Source of the DNA: Nonomuraea turcica | GTDB lineage: Bacteria > Actinomycetota > Actinomycetes > Streptosporangiales > Streptosporangiaceae | NCBI RefSeq assembly: GCF_030718205.1 | Contig: NZ_JAUZQF010000024.1 | Coordinates: 113,811-177,810, forward strand | Direction of reading: 5' to 3' | Length of the DNA: 64,000 nucleotides | Shown: one piece after another, positions 57,113 through 64,000 of the stretch | Layout: every line of letters starts with the position of its first letter | Numbering within the stretch: the stretch's first letter is position 1 | Translations under genes and position numbers: made by a program | Notes under the pieces: generated by a model | What the model was told of the DNA's origin: nothing | Databases searched by the model: none | What the model saw: only the letters and a program-made list of their open reading frames with translations

Positions 57113-59641
57113 TCAGCCGATGGCGGTGACGGTCCAGCCGACCCCGATCTGGGAGCGGCTGCCGAAGCGACCGTTGCCATTGCCGGGATAGACCCACAGA
57201 TCGCCACTGCCGTCGAGGGCGACCAGGTCAGTCTTGCCGTCACCGCTCAGATCCATGGCCGCGGCCTTGTAATTGCTCCAGCCGGTGCCGGATTGGGTAC
57301 GGCCGGCAAGAGTGACACCGTTCTGGCTCGTGTTGGCATAGAACCAGAGCTCGCCCGAGGTGTCGATCGCCATGACATCGGCGCGGTTGTCGCCGCTGAA
57401 ATCGGCGGGGAAGATGCGGAAGTCGGTCCAGCCGCTGGTGCCGATCTGGGTCTTGCCACCCCCGTCGGGGTAGTAATACAGCGCGCCGTTGCTCTTGTTG
57501 ATGCCGAACAGGTCGGCGTGCGGGATGCTGTTGGCGTTGCCTGCGGCGTGGACGTAGTTGGCCCAGCCGGTGCCGATCTGCTTCTTGCCGCTGGAGGACA
57601 GAGATCCGCCCTGGTTGGGATACATCCACAGAACGCCGTCGGAGCCTGACATGACGACGTCGGCAAGGCCGTCGGCGTCCCAGTCAGTGACGATCCATCT
57701 CAGGGAACCCCACCCGCTGCCGATCTTTACCCGGTTGCTGACGCTGACGGTGGTCAGTCCCGAGCCGCCCTGGTTCGGATACATCCACAGGTCACCGGCT
57801 CCGTCGCTGATGATGACATCGTTACGGCCGTCCCCGTCGAAGTCGTGATTGTTCAGCGCGGGTGTGAGTGAAAGCCGGTTCCAGGTCTGGAGAGTGGACA
57901 GGACGCCCTTGAAGTGGCCGCCGAGGCTTGCGGCGCCGGTCTTGTGCGCGCCTGCGCGCAGTGCGCCGGTGGCTTTCCACTTCACCGTGTGCCTCACGCT
58001 GGCGACGTTCCGTCCGTTGACCCAGAGGATCGCGACGCCGGTGGCGGCCTTGTAGGTCACGGCGACCTGTGACCAGACACCGGCCGGAGCGCTGCCCGCG
58101 GGCGCGATGGCGGTGTCCCAGACGGGACTGGCCACGTCGGATCGGCTCATGGCGAAGCGCCAGGATCCGTTCTCAGCCCAGAGTTTGAAGCCGGCGGTGT
58201 TGACGCCGTCCTGGGACAGAACGGTGCCACCGGCGGCGGGTTTGGCCCGGGCGCTGAGGCTGAAGTCGGCGTCGGTGACGACGGCGGGCCCCCTGGCTGA
58301 AAGGGTTCCGGTGGTGCCGTTGAGTTCGACGGCCGGGCTGAAGGTGTCGCCGGTCTTCCAGGTCGCGCCGGCGGTGGCGGTCAGCGGGAGGCCGGTTCCG
58401 GTGAAGGCGCTGTCGGCGCTGGTGCTGACGGCGGTGCCCGGAGTGGCTGTGGCGGGCAGGTCGGCCAGGGTCCAGGTGTGGTCGGCCACGGCGGTGGTGA
58501 TGGCGTTGACCCAGGTCGCGAGATCGTCAGTGCGGGCGGCGGTGAGGGCGCTGTCGCTCCCGGCGGTGTCAGGGCATCCGGCCTGGCCCGCCTGACTGAG
58601 AACGGCTGCGATCTTGCCGCCGTTGAGGACAGGGGCACCGGCCATCCCACTGCACACCAGCGGTCCGGCCGCGGTGGATAGTGTCGTGGCGGTGGCGCCG
58701 GTGAAGGTGACCTGCGCGCTGCGCTGTTGGTCGGTCGTCCAGTCGGTGGCCGTCATGCCGGCGCGGCTGTAGCCGACGGTGGACAGCTCGACACCGGTGG
58801 GAGCGGCGGTGGCCACCGGGATCGGGGTGATTCCTTCGACCGGGGTGGCCAGCCGGGCCAGGACCACGTCGCGGCCGGCACGCGGGCTCAGCCAGTCGAC
58901 CTTGGTGGCGGCCTTTCCGGGGAACGCGACATAGGTAGCGCTGGCCGGCGCGCCTTCGGTGAGCTGGGGCTGGTTCGGATCGGTGGCCAGGCAGCTCGCG
59001 GCGCCGAGCGCCCAGAGCGGTGCGACCAGCGTCGCCGTGCACTCGCGGCCGTCAGCGGCGAGCTTGCCGACCGCCGCCTGCGGGCCGGTGCCCGGTGCCG
59101 GGCCGGTGCCGGCACGCAGTTGCAGCAGCATGGTGGGCGAGGCGTCCGGGTCGGTGCCCAGGCCCACTGAGGTGCTGCCGTCCGGGTCCACGTTGACGGT
59201 GAGATTCTCGCCGTCGTCGTTGCGCAGCTTCGCGGTCACCTGGTGGCCGGTGCCCTCACGCTGGCCGTCGCCGCGGATCTCGTAGACGCCCGGAACTTCG
59301 AGGTTCAGTACACCGGAGGAGGCGGCAACCTTGAAGCAGAGGCGGCCGAATCCGTCGGGGCCGATGGTTTCGTCGGTGGTGTAGATCTTCAGCAGGCCGA
59401 TGTCACCCTGTACCGGCGTGGCGCAGTCGACCAACAGGATGTGGCCGTCGCCGGAGATCAGCCTGACGTTCTGCGCCGCCAGGATCTCCGCCGCCCCGGG
59501 GTAGGGGTAGATGCCGTTGTCCACCAGCGATGGAGGCGAGATCGCAGATGCGCTGGCTGGCGCTGGGCCGACAGCTACCGATAAGGACGCTGCCATCGCC
59601 GCGGCGACGCCCAGCGTCACCCAGCGCGGTGATAAACCCAT
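57113..59641 (-). CDS. Secreted FG-GAP/LamG protein with a catalytically dead trypsin-like domain
   Basis: An 842-residue exported protein; ATG 59641 has GGAGG eight bases upstream. Signal peptide: WVTLGVAAAMAASLSVAVGP to ASA near residue 33. A trypsin-like domain (about 190-400) keeps CTATLVAPLWALGAASCLA and LVCSGMAGAPVLNGG, but the His of AAHC is Ser and the Ser of GDSGGP is Ala, so it cannot be a serine protease. A LamG domain follows (FSLSARAKPAAGGTVLSQDG), then five FG-GAP/VCBS-type repeats (DFDGDGRNDVIISDGAGDLW; DLSGDGKTDLVALDGSGDLW) that bind calcium and form a propeller. It is divergent from the ALF-repeat gene. An adhesive or binding role is inferred. Confidence 0.88.
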   Translation of the reverse strand: MGLSPRWVTLGVAAAMAASLSVAVGPAPASASAISPPSLVDNGIYPYPGAAEILAAQNVRLISGDGHILLVDCATPVQGDIGLLKIYTTDETIGPDGFGRLCFKVAASSGVLNLEVPGVYEIRGDGQREGTGHQVTAKLRNDDGENLTVNVDPDGSTSVGLGTDPDASPTMLLQLRAGTGPAPGTGPQAAVGKLAADGRECTATLVAPLWALGAASCLATDPNQPQLTEGAPASATYVAFPGKAATKVDWLSPRAGRDVVLARLATPVEGITPIPVATAAPTGVELSTVGYSRAGMTATDWTTDQQRSAQVTFTGATATTLSTAAGPLVCSGMAGAPVLNGGKIAAVLSQAGQAGCPDTAGSDSALTAARTDDLATWVNAITTAVADHTWTLADLPATATPGTAVSTSADSAFTGTGLPLTATAGATWKTGDTFSPAVELNGTTGTLSARGPAVVTDADFSLSARAKPAAGGTVLSQDGVNTAGFKLWAENGSWRFAMSRSDVASPVWDTAIAPAGSAPAGVWSQVAVTYKAATGVAILWVNGRNVASVRHTVKWKATGALRAGAHKTGAASLGGHFKGVLSTLQTWNRLSLTPALNNHDFDGDGRNDVIISDGAGDLWMYPNQGGSGLTTVSVSNRVKIGSGWGSLRWIVTDWDADGLADVVMSGSDGVLWMYPNQGGSLSSSGKKQIGTGWANYVHAAGNANSIPHADLFGINKSNGALYYYPDGGGKTQIGTSGWTDFRIFPADFSGDNRADVMAIDTSGELWFYANTSQNGVTLAGRTQSGTGWSNYKAAAMDLSGDGKTDLVALDGSGDLWVYPGNGNGRFGSRSQIGVGWTVTAIG

Positions 59642-59922
59642 GATCAAAACCTCCGGTGATGAGCTGTCGCGGAAGCTTCCGATAGGCCGCTGAGGCCGAC
59701 CGTGACGGTTGAAGGGGTTCACGACCCGTTCACCTTGCTTGCGCCTCTGCGGGTACGAGATGAGGCTAGTGAAGCCCGGTATGTTCCTGGTATATCCGCC
59801 GATGTCTGGTATTGCCTGGCATCTGAGCATCGTGTGACACTCCGCAGAGCTGAACGGACGGTGACCAGACTCGCTCCTTCAGCGCTCCCAGTGTGCGAGT
59901 TCGAGCGGTGACGGAGGCTGCA
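59642..59922. promoter_or_regulatory. Divergent promoter region of the FG-GAP and ALF genes
   Basis: No gene was seen in these 281 bases. The block 59777-59812 repeats GGTAT three times (CCGGTATGTTCC, CCTGGTATATCC, TCTGGTATTGCC) at uneven spacing, which may be regulator half-sites shared by both genes. Confidence 0.4.
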
Positions 59923-62900
59923 GTGCAGCTGAATGTGCGTGCGCGGATGTCGATACGTCGGCAGGCGGTGATCGCGGCAATCGTGGTCCTGGCTTTGCTG
60001 GCCAACCTGCTGCAGGTGATGCCGGCATATGCGGAGGTGTCGGTCGCGGCCAATCGCTCCCTCGTGGTGTCGGCCTGGCAAGAGGGCGGCCCGCAGGTTC
60101 GATTAGCGGCCGAGGCGGCGCTGCTGGGCACGGACGCTCAGGTCAGCGCGTTCCTGGCCGAGGGATGGAACCATGCCCAGCGCCTCGACCAGCGGGACAG
60201 CCTCGCGAACATCATCAGCGACGGTGGTCCGGCATTGCGCGCGAAGGCTCGGGCCGCCATGGACGCGGACGCCGCGGGTGACCAGAGCGCGATCCCGACC
60301 TTCCTGAACAGCGGGTGGCAGGGCCCGTCGGACATCGATGCGCGGGTGTCGGTGAACCAGCTGATGGCCGCCGGCGGCGATCAGGTCAGGCAGGCGGCGC
60401 AGGCCGTACTGGACTCCGGAACCACCCAGGAGCTGCGGGAGTTCCTGGCGTCCGGCTGGCAGGCGCAGTGGAACACCGACCAGCGGCTGCGGATCAACCA
60501 GGCCATGGCCACCGGTGGCCCGCAGGTCCGCGCCGCGGCACAGAAGGCGCTCGACGCGGGCACGCCAGAAGCACAGGAGGCATTCCTCACCTACGGCTGG
60601 GCAGTGGCGTCGGCGCGGGACGACGAGATCGCGACGCTGCAGGACCTGCTCGGCCAAGCACAGGCGGCCGGTGCGCTGGCGGCGCAGGAGACCGCCAACG
60701 CCGTTGCCGAGGGTGGCCGCGCCAAGGACGCCGCAGCCGCGGCGCGCCGGTCCGCGGAGGAGGCCGCTGCCGCGACCGAGGCTGCGCGCAACAACATGGC
60801 TGAAGCGAAGGCGCAGGCCAAGCGGGCGGCGACTGCTGCGCAGAAGGCGGCTGACGCCGCTCAGGTGGCCGTTGAGGCCGCGGCGGCGGCGGTCCGGGCG
60901 GCGCGAGCGGCCGCCCATGCAGCGGCACTGGCCGCGCAGATGGCGACGAAGGCCAATCAGTATGCCACCGCAGCCTATTTCAAGGCCAACGAGGCGGTCC
61001 TGGATGCCTCGAAGGCGGAGGACGCACGACGTGCGGCGCAGGCAGCCACTGCGATCGCGAAGGAGACGAGGGGCTTCGCAGCCGTAGCAGAACAGGCAGC
61101 CAAGGCGTTCGAAGCCATGTACGGTGCTGTCGCATCCGCTACGAGCGCGGCCGAGAATGCCATGGCGGCAGCGTCCGCCAATGAGCAGGCGGTCCGGTTC
61201 GCCAACGCGGCGGGCTGGGCTGCTGAGGAGGCTGTCGAGGCGGCGGCGAGGGCGCGAGCCAACGCCGAGCGGGCCGTCCGGGCAGCACGGGCGGCGGAGA
61301 ACTATCTCAGGGTAGCCGTCGACGCCGCGTACAAGGCGCGAAATGCCGCCAACCGGGCAGCAGCCAACGCCGAGGCCGCGGCAGCCGCGGCTCTTGATGC
61401 CGTGGAGCACGCCGGTGAGGCCGCAGAGGCGGCGAAACGGGCCACCGACTATGCCAACGCCGCCACAGCGGCAGCGCAGGAGGCACTGGACACCGCATCC
61501 GAGGCGGCCGCGCTGTTCGATGCGGCGCGGACCGCCGACGCCGAGCGCTTGGCGGTGGCCCGTGATGAGGGATTGGAGAACGCCCGGGCAGCCAACGTCG
61601 CGTATGAGGCGCACCAGCGCGTCGCCGACTGGGACATCGACCAAGCCGCCAAACGCGACGCCGAAACCAACAGTCTCATGGCCGTGGCGATCAACCCGAC
61701 GACCGAGCGCGGAGCCGCGGTGGCGGCGGCCCGCAAGGTCGCGCTCAACTTGGCCAGCGGCCAGGGCGCCTGGACCAAGCAGGCGGCGCTTGCCGCGCTG
61801 GGCGGGGCTGACGATCTCGTGCTGGAGTTCGTCCGCACTGGCATCGCCGGCGCCGTGGCACAGGACAACCGCCTCGCGGTGATGAACCTGGCGGTAAACG
61901 AGAACTCCGCCTTGGCAACAGCGGCCAAGACCGCGCTGGCCGGCAGCGACCAGACGGTCGCGACCTTCCTGCGTACGCAGAACTATCCCGGCCGCTACAG
62001 CGCGGACCGGACGAAGGTCAACCAGATCCTGACCGCGGCCAAGACGGCCGGTGACGTCGTGCTGGCGCAGCGGGCGCAACAAGCCCTCGACACCGACACG
62101 CTGCAGGCGTTGCGCGACTTCCTCGACACCGGCCAGTACACCGCGGCGATCATCGGTGAACGAGTGCTGGTCAACCAGATCCTGGCCAACCCGGACAGCG
62201 GGCCGGAATTGAAGGCGGCCGCGCAGATCGCCTTGGAGGGACCGGCCCCAGGCCTGCGCCAGTTCCTCAGCACCGGCCGGTTCACCGCAGCCGAGCGGGA
62301 CTACGAAAGCGCGACTCACCTTGCTGTGGTCGCAGGTCTGCACCAAAAGATCAGTCAGGTCGCCGAGACGGCAGCGCAGGATGCTCTGAAAGCGCAGAGC
62401 GTAGCCGCCCGAGCCCGCAACGATGCCGCTCAGGCTGCGTCCTACGCTCAGCAGGCGCTCGACTCGGCGAGCCGGGCTGCCGGCTACGCGCAGAAGGCAA
62501 GCACCTATGCCAGCCAAGCTGCGGCCTCGGTGGACAAGGCCGCAGCCGCGGTCAAGACCGCCCGCGCGGCGGCCACCCGGGCCACAACCTCAGCTCGCAG
62601 CGCCATCCGGTCGGCCACCTGGGCGATCCACTCCTACCAGGTCGCCGTCAACGCCGCCAATGCGGCCTTCAAAGCGGCCAACGCCGCCTACGAGGCAGCC
62701 CGTCGAGCCGGCAAGGATGCCGCCGGTGCCATCTCGGCGGGCAAGGAGGCTTACTCCGCCTATGAGGACGCCTATGGCGCGGCCATCTACCAATGCGACG
62801 TCGATTACGGTGGCGAAGACCTCGCTGAGTGGGAGAACTTGCTCGACCCCGGGGGCGAGTGGCACGAAACCTGTATCCGCAACATTATTGCGGACCCGGA

Positions 62901-63795
62901 TGAGCTGATCCCGCGGGCATACCTCAACTCCGGCTTCTGCGAGCTGTTGTATGCGCCAACCACTCAACTTTACGAGAACTGCATTCAGTCCGTCCTGGAT
63001 CCCGCGTTCCGAGGAGTGCAAAATCTCACTTATGCCGCTGAGCTGAGTGGGGCATTGATGGAATCCTGGGGATTCTTCGCGAGCGTGGCCCTCGCTATGT
63101 ATACCTGGAGGATTCCGAATGCAAAATTCGGGAACAGCCTGAGGGACCTTTTCAAAATTGGGCTCGGAGTTTACCATCTCGTCAACGGTGATAAATCGCT
63201 GGCCGAGGTGCTGTCTGACATTAGCCCGATTCCTTTCTCCCGCGAGATGATTGATCGGCTTAGCGTCGGCTCCCAGGCGCTTAAGACGGCTTACGCGGCT
63301 GCTGGAATGGGTGCGGGGGCGGTCTACCAAGTCCAAATAGCGCTGAGCCGAGTCAAGGCAGTTGCCGCCGTTCCGACTGCTCAGGCGATGCTCGCCGGTG
63401 ACTACTCCACCGCCATGAGCACTGCCTTCTTCTGGTCGGGCCGCACCGCGACATCGTCTGGCGGGTACGTGGCGGCAGGACCCGATGCTGCCGCTGAGAT
63501 AGCGCGAGGCATGGGCGGCACTACGCTCGAAGCTCTCATGGGCAGCCGCGGAATTCCGCAGGCGGAGCGGGGCTCCACTCACCCCTTGCTGGTCGAGGTG
63601 TGGCAGAAGGTGATCGCCGCCTATGCCCGAGGTGTCTCAGGAGAGGTCAGGGTGGTTCTTGGAGAAGACCTGGGTCCGGGCAGCGTCTGGAAGAACATCG
63701 AGTGTCCCGCGCTCATGTCCAATCCCAACGTCACCAAAGTGACCGCGATCGACCTGACCACACGGGCGACGAGGGTGATCTCGAACTGTAATTGA
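59923..63795 (+). CDS. ALF-repeat secreted protein with toxin-like C terminus
   Basis: A 1290-residue protein; GTG 59923 has GGAGG five bases upstream. Signal peptide: RQAVIAAIVVLALLANLLQV then MPAYA. Residues 40-250 hold ALF repeats (GGPQVRLAAEAALLGTDAQV with SAFLAEGW). Residues 255-560 are an extreme alanine-rich coiled coil (KRAATAAQKAADAAQVAVEA). A second ALF block is at 570-800 and a second coiled coil at 810-940. The last 300 residues are different in composition, with cysteines and a hydrophobic helix, ending EVRVVLGEDLGPGSVWKNIE and PALMSNPNVTKVTAIDLTTR. Such short tails after ALF arrays behave like polymorphic toxin domains. No immunity gene is recognisable before the IS at the edge. 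Confidence 0.88.
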   Translation: MQLNVRARMSIRRQAVIAAIVVLALLANLLQVMPAYAEVSVAANRSLVVSAWQEGGPQVRLAAEAALLGTDAQVSAFLAEGWNHAQRLDQRDSLANIISDGGPALRAKARAAMDADAAGDQSAIPTFLNSGWQGPSDIDARVSVNQLMAAGGDQVRQAAQAVLDSGTTQELREFLASGWQAQWNTDQRLRINQAMATGGPQVRAAAQKALDAGTPEAQEAFLTYGWAVASARDDEIATLQDLLGQAQAAGALAAQETANAVAEGGRAKDAAAAARRSAEEAAAATEAARNNMAEAKAQAKRAATAAQKAADAAQVAVEAAAAAVRAARAAAHAAALAAQMATKANQYATAAYFKANEAVLDASKAEDARRAAQAATAIAKETRGFAAVAEQAAKAFEAMYGAVASATSAAENAMAAASANEQAVRFANAAGWAAEEAVEAAARARANAERAVRAARAAENYLRVAVDAAYKARNAANRAAANAEAAAAAALDAVEHAGEAAEAAKRATDYANAATAAAQEALDTASEAAALFDAARTADAERLAVARDEGLENARAANVAYEAHQRVADWDIDQAAKRDAETNSLMAVAINPTTERGAAVAAARKVALNLASGQGAWTKQAALAALGGADDLVLEFVRTGIAGAVAQDNRLAVMNLAVNENSALATAAKTALAGSDQTVATFLRTQNYPGRYSADRTKVNQILTAAKTAGDVVLAQRAQQALDTDTLQALRDFLDTGQYTAAIIGERVLVNQILANPDSGPELKAAAQIALEGPAPGLRQFLSTGRFTAAERDYESATHLAVVAGLHQKISQVAETAAQDALKAQSVAARARNDAAQAASYAQQALDSASRAAGYAQKASTYASQAAASVDKAAAAVKTARAAATRATTSARSAIRSATWAIHSYQVAVNAANAAFKAANAAYEAARRAGKDAAGAISAGKEAYSAYEDAYGAAIYQCDVDYGGEDLAEWENLLDPGGEWHETCIRNIIADPDELIPRAYLNSGFCELLYAPTTQLYENCIQSVLDPAFRGVQNLTYAAELSGALMESWGFFASVALAMYTWRIPNAKFGNSLRDLFKIGLGVYHLVNGDKSLAEVLSDISPIPFSREMIDRLSVGSQALKTAYAAAGMGAGAVYQVQIALSRVKAVAAVPTAQAMLAGDYSTAMSTAFFWSGRTATSSGGYVAAGPDAAAEIARGMGGTTLEALMGSRGIPQAERGSTHPLLVEVWQKVIAAYARGVSGEVRVVLGEDLGPGSVWKNIECPALMSNPNVTKVTAIDLTTRATRVISNCN

Positions 63796-63822
63796 TTCTT
63801 AAGCGGAGTCGATCCAAAAAAG

Positions 63823-63858
63823 TCCGCACCGGCACCCTGGTCGGGGTGCCGGTGCGGA
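63823..63858 (-). terminator. Strong terminator between the IS transposase and the ALF gene
   Basis: A perfect 15-base stem, TCCGCACCGGCACCC and GGGTGCCGGTGCGGA, with loop TGGTCG. On the minus strand it is followed by CTTTTTTGG, a good U-tract, so it ends transcription coming from the transposase; the plus strand lacks a U-tract. Confidence 0.88.
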
Positions 63859-63885
63859 GCCGGGCGCACCCATAGTGAAGGTTTT

Positions 63886-64000
63886 TCACCGCACCTCGCG
63901 AGCTTGCAGGACGAAGATTGCTTTGACGAGTTGACCTGCACGTAGCGGGCAGCAGCGGAGTTTGCGCAGGATGCGCCAGTTCTTCAGGACGGCATTCGCG
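63886..64000 (-). mobile_element. C-terminal end of an IS5-family transposase (runs off right edge)
   Basis: The minus strand entering from the edge reads ANAVLKNWRILRKLRCCPLR, AGQLVKAIFVLQAREVR and a stop at 63886. This is the C-terminal signature of an actinomycete IS5-group DDE transposase (RANAQLKTWRILRKLRC...AKAVLVLQ). The catalytic Glu normally sits just upstream of this block, outside the window. Only about 37 codons are visible. Confidence 0.75.

Noticed and set aside
60103..62517. Long open frame (804 codons) on the minus strand
   Set aside because: It is the antisense of the alanine-rich ALF protein; GC-rich repeats keep the opposite strand free of stops. Its Arg/Leu/Gly-rich text has no domain or ribosome site.
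63621..63941. 106-codon minus-strand gene at the right edge
   Set aside because: It is antisense to the ALF tail and passes through the terminator; the real minus-strand coding text there is the IS5 transposase end in another frame.

Overview
The window is high-GC actinomycete DNA, probably from the Streptosporangiaceae or a close relative (Nonomuraea or Streptosporangium type). The evidence is GC-rich codon use, frequent GTG and TTG starts, genes that look leaderless, and actinomycete families: an ECF sigma factor paired with a CU044_5270-type membrane protein, MmyB-type HTH regulators, a SARP regulator, ALF-repeat and RHS secreted giants, and DUF2637 remnants of integrative elements. No rRNA, tRNA, CRISPR array or core housekeeping operon was seen. 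The density of truncated genes and transposon scraps points to an accessory region, such as a chromosome arm or a plasmid-like segment.

Layout. 1-5.6 kb: MmyB-type regulator (cut by the left edge), exported Cys-type alpha/beta hydrolase, SDR, cysteine desulfurase coupled to a rhodanese stump fused to an IS5 scrap, and a small secreted protein. 6.3-8.8 kb: ECF sigma factor with its membrane partner, and a methyltransferase. 8.8-14 kb: a compact cobalt-type nitrile hydratase operon (DUF1097 membrane protein, beta, alpha, accessory protein, NiCoT cobalt transporter) with a divergent GlxA/AraC regulator. 14.1-15.3 kb: a broken serine recombinase beside an M24 peptidase gene interrupted by a 377-bp IS200/IS605-type non-autonomous element. 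15.3-22 kb: two MerR/oxidoreductase divergons with operator-type promoters, a truncated haemoglobin, an RtcB-PrfH RNA-repair pair whose prfH is frameshifted, and a conserved hypothetical gene.

22-37 kb: a 1231-residue HTH/STAND-ATPase/transmembrane/WD40 protein, a SARP regulator with an altered tail, then a LamG/DNRLRE secreted protein directly followed by a 2040-residue RHS protein with an unusual C-terminal domain. 37-46 kb: SRPBCC-PDZ fusion, S51 peptidase, PadR regulator with twin palindromic operators plus a VOC protein, PPOX-type flavoprotein, MerR, SulP-STAS anion transporter and an L,D-transpeptidase lipoprotein, separated by remnants of HTH, DUF2637, ISAs1-like and IS30-like genes.

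46.7-49.5 kb: a stand-alone, unusually long TnpB-like RuvC nuclease with no TnpA, and a PD-(D/E)XK-like small protein. 49.6-51.7 kb: TetR regulator and a deletion-scarred string of gene fragments. 51.7-56.3 kb: an arsenic-type cluster (ArsR, ArsO-like monooxygenase, MFS carrier, winged-helix protein, a flavoprotein with vicinal cysteine pairs at both ends, a 45-residue peptide). 56.4-64 kb: fragments, a secreted FG-GAP protein built on a catalytically dead trypsin fold, a divergent 1290-residue ALF-repeat protein with a toxin-like tail, and the end of an IS5-type transposase at the right edge.

Functional reading: the most coherent metabolic unit is nitrile hydration with its own cobalt supply. 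The best candidates for undescribed biology are the long TnpB-like nuclease, the STAND-WD40 sensor, the C-terminal domains of the RHS and ALF proteins, and the double-ended CC flavoprotein of the arsenic-type cluster. All family names were assigned by reading motifs; no database search was run.
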